A program made the translations under genes and the position numbers. 64,000 nucleotides of DNA from Desulfovibrio sp. Huiquan2017 (GTDB taxonomy: Bacteria; Desulfobacterota; Desulfovibrionia; Desulfovibrionales; Desulfovibrionaceae), in contig NZ_JAFMPN010000002.1 in the NCBI RefSeq assembly GCF_017351175.1, forward strand, positions 1 to 64,000, written 5' to 3'. Under the pieces are notes generated by a model that worked only from the letters and a program-made list of their open reading frames with translations, ran no database searches and was not told the DNA's origin. Below, piece after piece: positions 1-7,098 of the stretch (positions are counted from its first letter, which is position 1; each line of letters starts with the position of its first letter).

Positions 1-510
1 ACACCGGGGACGTTCAAAGAAATTTATTCGATATCGTATGACCTGGCGTTGAAAAGGCTCCGGTCATTGGGAAGAGCGGAAGGCATCATGACCTCCCCGG
101 TCCATTGCCTGAACCGAGGAATGAGTCTCACAGCAGCGGCTTCCTTCATGGCAGAACATGGGATCAGCGGTGCTCCCGTCGTCAACGAAAGAGGGGAAAT
201 CTGTGGCGTCCTGTCTGAAAAAGACTTCCTGCGTAAAATGGGACTCCCTACAACCGCAGGCATCATGTCCGTTGTCGGCGAATGCTTAACCGTCAAAAAA
301 TGCCTTGTATCAGATCTACGGGGAATCTCCGTTCATGAACTGATGAGCCAGCCCGCCATTGCCGCGCACAAGGACACGACCTTGGCGGAGATCTCGCAAC
401 TTTTCACGGATCACTCGATAAATCGAATTCCAATCTGCAATGTGGACGGGGCCCCGCTTGGGATCGTGACAAGAAGCGATCTGGTCAGCTCCATATGTCA
501 AATGGTGTAG
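1..510 (+). CDS. CBS-domain protein (5' end outside window)
   Basis: The reading frame is open from base 1 to the stop at 508-510, so the gene probably starts upstream of the window; the first internal start codon is a TTG at 49. Two CBS repeats are visible: one from about IMTSPVHCLN through GAPVVNERGEICGVLSEKD, and one from about VHELMSQPAIAA through NRIPICNVDGAPLGIVTRSDL. CBS pairs usually bind adenosine nucleotides and gate an attached or neighbouring protein. The HPP-family membrane protein starts 3 bp downstream, and in other genomes HPP and CBS domains are often fused, so this is probably its regulatory partner. Base composition is A+T-richer than the core genome here. Confidence 0.85.
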   Translation, partial: TPGTFKEIYSISYDLALKRLRSLGRAEGIMTSPVHCLNRGMSLTAAASFMAEHGISGAPVVNERGEICGVLSEKDFLRKMGLPTTAGIMSVVGECLTVKKCLVSDLRGISVHELMSQPAIAAHKDTTLAEISQLFTDHSINRIPICNVDGAPLGIVTRSDLVSSICQMV

Positions 511-513
511 CGC

Positions 514-1050
514 ATGAATATTTTTGCTAAGATGAAGGGGACTACGCAGAGTCCCCCTAGAGTGGGGAGTTCTGAGGTCGTCTGGTCGTGGGTCGGAGCT
601 TTCCTCGGCATAGCGCTGGTGGGCTCTTTCCAATCAATGGTTGTCGACAGCATCGGGCGCAGCTTGCTTATTGGCTCTTTCGGAGCCACAGCGGTCCTAG
701 TCTATGGAGCGATACGCAGCCCTTTGGCGCAGCCGAGGAACGTTTTGGGCGGCCATGTCCTTTCGGCATTGGTTGGAGTGTTATCCTATCAAGTCGCCGG
801 GGACATAACCTGGCTGGCGGCGGCACTGGCTGTTGCGACCGCCATAGCGCTGATGCACGTAACGAAGACTCTCCACCCTCCGGGAGGGGCTACGGCGCTC
901 ATCGCCGTAATCGGCGGAGATTCCATCCACAACTTGGGATATTTCTACGCATTGATCCCAGTAGGACTCGGAGCGGTCCTGCTCCTCGCAGTGGCCCTTA
1001 TAGTCAACAACATGGCAGGTCAGCGGCGTTATCCCGAGTTCTGGTTGTAA
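514..1050 (+). CDS. HPP family integral membrane protein
   Basis: 178 residues with about four hydrophobic segments (roughly 24-45, 48-66, 78-112 and 142-165). It carries the family-defining HPPGGATAL motif near residue 120 and the SPLAQPRN motif between helices one and two. HPP proteins are inner-membrane proteins; plant and cyanobacterial members have been linked to nitrite transport, but the substrate of bacterial members is generally unknown. It begins 3 bp after the CBS-domain gene and lies 56 bp before the flavodiiron protein, so the three probably form one operon. No strong ribosome-binding site is visible, which fits translational coupling to the upstream stop codon. Confidence 0.88.
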   Translation: MNIFAKMKGTTQSPPRVGSSEVVWSWVGAFLGIALVGSFQSMVVDSIGRSLLIGSFGATAVLVYGAIRSPLAQPRNVLGGHVLSALVGVLSYQVAGDITWLAAALAVATAIALMHVTKTLHPPGGATALIAVIGGDSIHNLGYFYALIPVGLGAVLLLAVALIVNNMAGQRRYPEFWL

Positions 1051-1106
1051 TCGGCTGGCTTCGTGGAGAACACGCTACAAATCATCATATAAAAAAGGGG
1101 AATACA

Positions 1107-2294
1107 ATGAGCTTCAAACTGACGGAAAGCGTAACCTGGGTCGGTAAGATTGATTGGGAATTGCAAAAATTCCATGGAGAGGAATACTCGACCTTCAAAG
1201 GCTCCTCTTACAATTCCTACCTCGTCCGGGACGAAAAAACAGTTCTGATAGACACCGTCTACGGCCCCTTCGGAAAAGAATTCGTCGCCGAGCTGGAAAG
1301 AGAAATCGATTTGAACCAGATCGACTGCATCGTCATGAACCACTGCGAGGTTGACCATAGCGGTGGGCTTCCGGAGCTTATGCGCCGCATACCGGACGTG
1401 CCGATTTATTGTTCAGCCCAAGCGGTGAAAATACTGAAAGGCTACTACCACTCCGACTGGAACTTCCAGGTCGTCAAAACTGGAGACACTCTCTCCCTGG
1501 GAGAGAAAACCCTTTCCTTCATTTCGGCCCCGATGCTCCATTGGCCGGACTCCATGTTCACTTATATGGACAAGGAAAACGCTTTGTTCAGCAACGATGC
1601 CTTTGGTCACCATCTCGCATCCGACCTGATGTACAACGATCTGGTCGACCAGGAAGAGCTCATGAAGGAATGCATAAAATATTATGCAAACATCCTTACG
1701 CCGTTCAGCAAGTTGGTGGCAAAGAAAATCAACGAAGTGGTGGCGCTGGGAGTCCCCGTTGACTTCATCTTTCCCAGCCATGGCATCATGTGGCGCGACA
1801 ACCCTCTTCAGATCGTACAGAAATACCTGGAGTGGGCGGATGACTATCAGGAAGATCAAGTGACCATCATCTATGACACGATGTGGAACAGCACGAGGGA
1901 CATGGCCGAAGCGATCGCCTCGGGAATCCGGCAGGCGAACGAGCGGGTTGTCATCAAGATTCTCCATGTTGGCCAGCGCGACAAAAATGATATTATTACG
2001 GAAATCTTTCGTTCTAAAATGGTGGTTGCCGGTTGTTCAACCATCAACAAGGGTATTCTTTCCCATATGGCTGGAATGCTCGAAATGATCCACGGTCTTT
2101 CCTTCAAAAACAAGAAGGGGGCGGCCTTCGGATCCTACGGCTGGTCGGGAGAAAGCGTCAAAATGATTTCCGACAGCCTTGAAAAGGCAGGAATCGAGTT
2201 GGTTGCGGACGGGTTAAAAACGTTGTGGAAACCTGACGAAGCAGGTCGTCAAGAATGCGAAGCATACGGCCGGCAGCTCGCAGAGAATCTATAG
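1107..2294 (+). CDS. roo: Flavodiiron protein (rubredoxin:oxygen oxidoreductase type)
   Basis: 395 residues, close to the 402 of Desulfovibrio gigas ROO. The N-terminal metallo-beta-lactamase-like domain carries the diiron ligands H79-x-E81-x-D83-H84, H145, D164 and H225. A flavodoxin domain starts near residue 250 and has an FMN phosphate loop around YDTMWNSTRDMA. Such proteins reduce O2 to water, or NO to N2O, in the cytoplasm with electrons from rubredoxin. The start is the ATG at 1107 behind AAAAAGGGG; the open frame extends further upstream but overlaps the HPP gene. It sits with CBS and HPP genes in the A+T-rich putative Tn7 cargo, so it may be an acquired oxygen or NO defence gene. No rubredoxin gene is in view. 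Confidence 0.95.
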   Translation: MSFKLTESVTWVGKIDWELQKFHGEEYSTFKGSSYNSYLVRDEKTVLIDTVYGPFGKEFVAELEREIDLNQIDCIVMNHCEVDHSGGLPELMRRIPDVPIYCSAQAVKILKGYYHSDWNFQVVKTGDTLSLGEKTLSFISAPMLHWPDSMFTYMDKENALFSNDAFGHHLASDLMYNDLVDQEELMKECIKYYANILTPFSKLVAKKINEVVALGVPVDFIFPSHGIMWRDNPLQIVQKYLEWADDYQEDQVTIIYDTMWNSTRDMAEAIASGIRQANERVVIKILHVGQRDKNDIITEIFRSKMVVAGCSTINKGILSHMAGMLEMIHGLSFKNKKGAAFGSYGWSGESVKMISDSLEKAGIELVADGLKTLWKPDEAGRQECEAYGRQLAENL

Positions 2295-2310
2295 CCATTA
2301 AGGAGCTACC

Positions 2311-2439
2311 ATGAGTGATAACAAGAAGATCGGTGTCTCTTTTCCTGTTGAGGAATCAATCAAGTATGCTGACGACTCTGTCGTAAGCCAGACCCTGCTT
2401 AACAAAGGCAGCATAGGCTCTACTTTTCAGACCGCCTAG
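2311..2439 (+). pseudogene. Truncated cupin-domain protein (N-terminal fragment)
   Basis: A good ribosome-binding site (AAGGAG) precedes the ATG. The first 30 or so residues (MSDNKKIGVSFPVEESIKYA, then DDSVVSQTLLNK) match my recollection of the N-terminus of small single-domain cupins of about 105-110 residues in anaerobes. The frame then turns to unrelated sequence and stops after 42 codons, without the beta-barrel metal-binding histidines. The break lies next to the truncated end of tnsA on the opposite strand, so one deletion may have removed both gene ends. The family assignment rests on the N-terminal pattern alone. Confidence 0.55.
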
Positions 2440-2455
2440 AAATGGGAGGATTACC

Positions 2456-2624
2456 ATGGATTCTCCGGGACTTATGCCCGAAAATACGATGAGAACGCCC
2501 TTGGGAGGGAACAGTCCCTGACTGTCAGCCATGGTTTGTACGCTGAGCCCCGGCCTGAGCCGCGCCCATCTTTGATCCACCGCTGAATTGTCGTCGTCGA
2601 TTGGGAGTACGTTTTCTTTGCCAT
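2456..2624 (-). pseudogene. tnsA: tnsA fragment of a Tn7-like transposon (frameshifted, 3'-truncated)
   Basis: The minus-strand ATG at 2624 opens a frame reading MAKKTYSQSTTTIQRWIKDG then RGSGRGSAYKPWLTVRD, aligning with the Tn7 TnsA N-terminus (ARRIKEGRGQGHGKDYIPWL, then TVQEV). One extra base near 2513 breaks the frame; skipping it, the next frame continues VPSQGRSHRIFGHKSRRIH, matching TnsA VPSSGRSHRIYSHKTGRVH. Homology stops near 2456. The catalytic residues of the TnsA endonuclease (Glu63, Asp114 and Lys132 in Tn7) lie beyond this point and are missing. Position and direction, just inside the right end and reading inward, match Tn7. Confidence 0.85.
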
Positions 2625-2628
2625 GAAG

Positions 2629-2673
2629 AAGCCGCTCCTGGTTGATTCCTTAACAGGATACCAGAAGCGGCTT
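2629..2673. repeat. Stem-loop between the Tn7-like right end and tnsA
   Basis: AAGCCGCTCCTGG (2629-2641) pairs with CCAGAAGCGGCTT (2661-2673), 13 bp with one mismatch and a 19-nt loop. From memory, Tn7 has a comparable inverted repeat between its right end and the tnsA start codon. It might act as a terminator protecting the transposon operon from glmS readthrough, or as a translational control element. Confidence 0.65.
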
Positions 2674-2732
2674 TAGTTAATAACTTTATTGTCTGGGAAA
2701 CAACTTTATTGTTTGGTTAACAATTTTATTGT
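2673..2732 (-). repeat. Three contiguous 20-bp TnsB-binding-site-like repeats
   Basis: On the minus strand the copies are ACAATAAAATTGTTAACCAA (2732-2713), ACAATAAAGTTGTTTCCCAG (2712-2693) and ACAATAAAGTTATTAACTAA (2692-2673). They share the core ACAATAAA-TT-TT and abut without spacers. The Tn7 right end carries tightly packed TnsB sites with the core GACAATAAAGTC, so these are interpreted as TnsB sites of a related transposase. Confidence 0.8.
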
Positions 2733-2747
2733 GTTCCCACAGGCGAA

Positions 2748-5573
2748 TTATCCCTGCGGCCGGCTGATGCCGACCGTGACGGTCTTGGCCTGGTGGCGGA
2801 TGGTGTCGATGGGCCGGGTCATTTCCTCGATGGCCTTGTTCAAGATGGTCAGGATGTCGTCGAGGCGCGACTCGGTGGCGCAGATGGCCTCGGACTGGTT
2901 GACCAGCCAGAGCATGTAATTGGCCAGGGAGGCGGCCACGCGGGCGGGCAAGGCAGAGTCGGTGGCGCCCGAGGCGATGCGTTCATTGCACAGGTTCAGG
3001 GCAACGAGGAGCTTTTCCCGGTCGAATCGGGCCGTGTCCTCAATCATCTCGCCGATGAGCACGCGGGCCTTGCGGAACGGCTCGGCATGGGAATCGATGG
3101 CCTTGGCCGCAGACACGCCCCACCAGTGGCCGGCCACGGTTTCGAGTACGAAATCCAGGCCGCCGCCCGCTCGGGGCACCTTGATGGTGGCCTCGGCCAC
3201 GCGGTCGAAGCGGTTTTCGTCCTCGGCGCAGAACACGATGGGCGAGCCGTTGTGCGCCCGGAATATGGTGGTTTCCTTGACCGTGTCCGTGACGACCATC
3301 TCAGGCAGATCGGAGGCCATGACCAGGGTCAGGGGTTCGGTGGACAGGTCGATGTGCTTCTTGTCCTCGGTGATGTCGCACGGGATGGATTTGTAGCACA
3401 GTTCCGAGAGCTTGATGCGCACTTCCTGGGCTGCTATGCAGTTGGCCCCGTTGCCGACCAGGGCCCAGTAACGGTGTACCGGAGCGTATTTCCTGGCCAC
3501 CTCGGCGATGGCGTCCTTGTTCTCGAGGACCCTGTCGATCAGTTCGGGCAGTCCCTCCAGCGCCATGATTTCCTTGAGGATCGTTTCCTTGTCCAGGGTG
3601 GAGAGGATGTCCGCCAGCCACAGGGACAGCAGCTTGCCCGCCGCGATCTGCGAGTAGAACGCCTTGGTCGAGGCCACGGCCATCTCCACGTCCCGGCCGT
3701 TGCTGGTGTAGATGTGCGAGTCGGATTTCTGCACCAGTGGGGAGTTGCGCCGGTTGACGATGCAGTTGACCCACGCGCCCCGGTCGCGGCACAGGTCCAC
3801 CACCCGGTTGGTGTCCGTGGTCGTACCCGACTGCGAAACCGGGATCAGGAACACGTCGTCCATGCGTTCGTCGCCCATGAACCCGATCAGTTCCGAGCCG
3901 GTGTAGGACTCGATGGACATGCCCGTGTCCGCCAGGGTGCGCCGGAGCAGCCGGGCCACGGCCATGGCGGCCACGGCGGCCGTGCCCTGGCCCACGCAGA
4001 TGATTCGGCGGATGGGTCGGGTCGCGTCGCAAAATCGTCCCACCAGGGCCGGGCCGCGTCCGAAGCCCTCGGGCAGGAACTCCACTTCACCGTTCTTCTT
4101 GATGTATTTTCCGTGCAAGGTGTTGCGGACCGAGTCCGGCGCCTCGTGGATTTCCTTTTCGATATAGTGGGCGAACTCGCCGCGGAAGATGTCGCGCGAA
4201 AAGATTTCGATCGTTTCCTCGGCCAGTTCCACGGGCTCGCCGTTGTCCAGGTACCGGGCCACGGGCACGGCGTCGGCCGGGTCCGTGTCGCGCAGGACCA
4301 CGGATACGCCGCCCTGCCGGTGCACGGCCACCGGGAATGAGGACCGGGCGCGGGCCGCCATGCCGTAGGCCTCGCTGGCCACCAGCCAGCCGTCAACGGT
4401 CCGGCCGATGTAGAAGGACTGGCCCGATCCCTTTTGGGCCAGGAACTGGGAGTCGAAGTCGTTCAGGTTCTGCATGACCACGGCCAGGGAGCCCTCGCAC
4501 CGTCTGAGCACGTTGCGGAACCGCTCCTCGGCGTCGCCGGTGTCCTCCACGCCAAGGTGGAAGAGCACGGGCAGGATCTTGGCGTCCGTGGAAATGGCGG
4601 GCGGGATGTGCGCGCCCTTGGCCAGGACCGATTCCTCGACCAGGGTGCGGTAGTTGTCCACGTCGCCGTTGAGCACGAACATGGTCTTTTCCAGCCCGGT
4701 GGACATGTCGCCCTCCACCAGCCCGTCCACGGGATGGCAGTTGGGCACGGAAATGATCCCGTTGGACGCCCATCGGGTGTGGGCGATGATGTTCAGGGTT
4801 TCGATTCCCTGGGACATGGTCCACAGCAGGTCGTCATGCTTGATGAATTCGCGCAGGGCCGCGCCGTTGTCCCCGAGCTGGCCCACCAGTTGGGCCACCT
4901 TGTACAGGAAGCGGCAGGCGGTCCGGCCGTCGCCGAGCCTGCGCACCAGCACCTGCCGGGTATCGGCATTGCCGATGGAGCTGCGGTCGGCCAACTCCTG
5001 TTTTTGGCCCCCGGTCAGGTCTTTTTCCGGGTCCACGCCCGCAGGCAGGATGAAGGCCAGGGCCACGCCCGCGGAATCACGGCCGCGTACCTCCAGCTTG
5101 TCGATGGACTGGAGCACCAATTCGGCTCCCCAGGCCAGGAAATGCCGGTCGCGCGCTTCGGGGGCGGCGGCCAATTCCCCGGGCATGAGCGCCAGGGTCC
5201 GGTCCACGTTGACCAGCACCTCCCGCTCGATCTGCCACAGATAGTCGTCGAGGGTTTCGTGCAATCCCTCCAACTCGTCGGTGCGCGGCCCTTGCTCCAG
5301 CTTCACGGCGGCCGCGTTGCGCAGGGCCCGGATGGTGTCGCGAATGCCGGAGAGCGCCCGCAACGTCTCGGGATCGTCCACCAGGCGCATGTGCAGCCCG
5401 AAGGACATGAGGTCGTAGAAGTGTCCGGCCAGTTCGGTCAGGGGGCCGGCGGCGTCAAGGAGGTCCGCGGTGTCGCGGATGGCGGTGAAGTCCGCGTCGA
5501 GGGCGGTGACCCATCCGGTATCCGGCGTGTCCAACCATTTATTATTGCTTAAGAAACTTGCGATACCACACAT
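2748..5573 (-). CDS. glmS: Enlarged GlmS-like glutamine amidotransferase / SIS-domain protein
   Basis: 941 residues against about 610 for ordinary GlmS. The chosen start at 5573 places MCGIASFL at the N-terminus, giving the Cys nucleophile of class-II glutaminase domains; a longer open frame upstream would bury it. A block of about 180 residues of unfamiliar sequence separates this from the typical LEVRGRDSAGVALA and HTRWASNG motifs. Two SIS domains follow (QSGTTTDTNRVVD, STKAFYSQI and ELCYKSIPCD are recognisable), and the C-terminus is IDTIRHQAKTVTVG plus seven residues. GlmS makes glucosamine-6-phosphate from fructose-6-phosphate and glutamine. Whether this long form does so, or uses another sugar, cannot be read here. 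The VTV end is the Tn7 target signature. Confidence 0.8.
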   Translation of the reverse strand: MCGIASFLSNNKWLDTPDTGWVTALDADFTAIRDTADLLDAAGPLTELAGHFYDLMSFGLHMRLVDDPETLRALSGIRDTIRALRNAAAVKLEQGPRTDELEGLHETLDDYLWQIEREVLVNVDRTLALMPGELAAAPEARDRHFLAWGAELVLQSIDKLEVRGRDSAGVALAFILPAGVDPEKDLTGGQKQELADRSSIGNADTRQVLVRRLGDGRTACRFLYKVAQLVGQLGDNGAALREFIKHDDLLWTMSQGIETLNIIAHTRWASNGIISVPNCHPVDGLVEGDMSTGLEKTMFVLNGDVDNYRTLVEESVLAKGAHIPPAISTDAKILPVLFHLGVEDTGDAEERFRNVLRRCEGSLAVVMQNLNDFDSQFLAQKGSGQSFYIGRTVDGWLVASEAYGMAARARSSFPVAVHRQGGVSVVLRDTDPADAVPVARYLDNGEPVELAEETIEIFSRDIFRGEFAHYIEKEIHEAPDSVRNTLHGKYIKKNGEVEFLPEGFGRGPALVGRFCDATRPIRRIICVGQGTAAVAAMAVARLLRRTLADTGMSIESYTGSELIGFMGDERMDDVFLIPVSQSGTTTDTNRVVDLCRDRGAWVNCIVNRRNSPLVQKSDSHIYTSNGRDVEMAVASTKAFYSQIAAGKLLSLWLADILSTLDKETILKEIMALEGLPELIDRVLENKDAIAEVARKYAPVHRYWALVGNGANCIAAQEVRIKLSELCYKSIPCDITEDKKHIDLSTEPLTLVMASDLPEMVVTDTVKETTIFRAHNGSPIVFCAEDENRFDRVAEATIKVPRAGGGLDFVLETVAGHWWGVSAAKAIDSHAEPFRKARVLIGEMIEDTARFDREKLLVALNLCNERIASGATDSALPARVAASLANYMLWLVNQSEAICATESRLDDILTILNKAIEEMTRPIDTIRHQAKTVTVGISRPQG

Positions 5574-5853
5574 GGCGGCAGAATACTCCTGGTGGATGGT
5601 TTCGGAGAGGAGGCGGCGGCGCGGGATGCACGTCGCCGGGCGTCCTGCATGCATTCGTTGAATTACTGCACATGGTGGGCCTTGGCAAGGGCGGGGCCGG
5701 GAGTAAAGGGGGGCGTCGGGAATTCCGATGTCTTGGACCGTTGAGTGTAAAAAGTGATTAAAACAATCTTTTCAACATGTAATGGAAATGATATATTGAC
5801 ATGAAATCCATGTTTACAAAGCGGGGAAAGATGGCTGAACGGACGGGTGCGGC

Positions 5854-7098
5854 ATGATGTTGCGCGGACGCTGGCGGTTGGCAATGCTCCTCGGGATGTG
5901 TCTTGTGTTTTGCCTGCCCGTCAGGGCGGCGGCGGAGCAGGGATACGCCCTCGGCATGTCGGCGGCCTTTACCGGTCCCATCGACGGCCTGGGGGTGGAG
6001 CTCTACCGGGGTTCCATGGCCTATTTCAACTATCTCGACGAGCACGGCGGCATCCACGGCAAGCCGGTTTCCCTTCAGATCCTGGACGACGGCTATCAGC
6101 CCGGTCCGGCCATCGACAATACCATCCGGTTTCTGCGCGGTGACGAGCCCCTGTGCCTGATGAACTACGTGGGCACGCCCACGGTGACCCGCGTCCTGCC
6201 CCTGCTCAAAGGGTATGGCGGGCGGCAGAAGTTGCTTTTCTTCCCCTTTTCCGGGGCGCAACCCCAGCGCGAGCCCCCCTACGACCGGTTCGTCTTCAAC
6301 CTGCGCGCCTCCTACCGCGAGGAGCTGGCCGGGTTGGTGGACCGTTTCCTGGCCCTGAACCGCAAGCGGCTGGCGGTTTTCTACCAGGCCGACGCCTTCG
6401 GGCGCAGCGGCTGGGACGGGGCGCTCCGGGCGCTCAGGTCCCACGGTTTCGAAATGGCGGGAGAGGCCACCTACCGGCGCGGCGCGCGGTTTGACGAGCC
6501 CATGAGCCGACAGGTGGACATCCTCATGCGCGCCAACCCGGACGCGGTCCTGTCCATCGGTTCGTATGCCGCCTGCGCGGCCCTGATCCGGGATGCCCGG
6601 GACAGGGGGCTCGACGTGCCCATCGCCAATGTCTCCTTCGTGGGCAGCGAGAAGCTGCTTTCCCTGTTGCTGGAAGCGGGGCGGGAACGGGGGCGCGATT
6701 ATACGGTTGGCCTGGTCAACTCCCAGGTGGTCCCGAGCTACGAGGACTTGAGCCTGCCCGCAGTGCGCGAATACCGCGAACTCATGGACCGTTACGCTCC
6801 CGACGCGCCCGCCTTGTCCGACCCGGCCTACGTGCCCTTGCGCTACAGCTTCACCAGCTTCGAGGGGTTTCTCAACGCCAAGGCCATGGCCCGCATTCTC
6901 GAAACCTACGACGCGAACCCGGCGCAGGGCCTGCGCGCGGCGGCCGAGTCCATCCATGAGGCGGACATCGGTATCGACGTGCCCCTGCGCTTCGGCCCGG
7001 ACCGGCATCAGGGCCTGAACCGCGTTTATTTCACGACCGTCCGGGACGGCAGATTCGTCCCCATGGACGAAAGGCGGTGGCGGGCATGGCGGCGCTGA
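5854..7098 (+). CDS. Periplasmic binding protein (branched-chain amino acid/amide type)
   Basis: 414 residues with a signal peptide (cleavage probably after VRAAAE, near residue 28), then a Leu/Ile/Val-type periplasmic binding fold. Typical elements are LGMSAAFTGPIDGLGVELYR, GYQPGPAIDNTIRF and VFYQADAFGRSGW. No ABC permease or ATPase follows. Instead the gene overlaps the start of a hybrid histidine kinase, so the protein more likely presents a ligand to that kinase's periplasmic domain than feeds a transporter. The ligand is unknown. The ATG at 5854 is followed at once by another at 5857, with no clear ribosome-binding site, so the start may shift by one codon. Confidence 0.85.
   Translation: MMLRGRWRLAMLLGMCLVFCLPVRAAAEQGYALGMSAAFTGPIDGLGVELYRGSMAYFNYLDEHGGIHGKPVSLQILDDGYQPGPAIDNTIRFLRGDEPLCLMNYVGTPTVTRVLPLLKGYGGRQKLLFFPFSGAQPQREPPYDRFVFNLRASYREELAGLVDRFLALNRKRLAVFYQADAFGRSGWDGALRALRSHGFEMAGEATYRRGARFDEPMSRQVDILMRANPDAVLSIGSYAACAALIRDARDRGLDVPIANVSFVGSEKLLSLLLEAGRERGRDYTVGLVNSQVVPSYEDLSLPAVREYRELMDRYAPDAPALSDPAYVPLRYSFTSFEGFLNAKAMARILETYDANPAQGLRAAAESIHEADIGIDVPLRFGPDRHQGLNRVYFTTVRDGRFVPMDERRWRAWRR

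Larger units (their letters stand above)
1..2741. mobile_element. Degenerate Tn7-like transposon, right-end portion with cargo (left end outside window)
   Basis: The right boundary is at 2741. Read on the minus strand the element begins TGTGGGAACACAATAAAA, close to the Tn7 right end (TGTGGGCGGACAATAAAG). Inside lie three contiguous 20-bp repeats, a stem-loop and the broken 5' part of tnsA. The terminus is 6 bp beyond the stop codon of the GlmS-like gene, on the side where Tn7 places its right end. Genes at 1-2439 are visibly A+T-richer than the rest of the window and run toward the right end, which suits cargo. No tnsB, tnsC or tnsD is visible, so the element should not move by itself. The 1-2311 part is assigned to the element by inference, because the left end is not in the window. 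Confidence 0.75.

Noticed and set aside
2356-2580. Minus-strand open frame of 74 codons
   Set aside because: It overlaps the tnsA fragment in the wrong frame, spans the deletion junction, and matches nothing.
2673-2732. Three regularly spaced A+T-rich repeats considered as a tiny CRISPR array or origin iterons
   Set aside because: They abut with no spacers and sit exactly inside a Tn7-like terminus next to tnsA, so TnsB binding sites explain them better.
2793-4340. Plus-strand open frame of 515 codons opposite the glmS-like gene
   Set aside because: Antisense shadow with low-complexity Gly/His/Arg composition.
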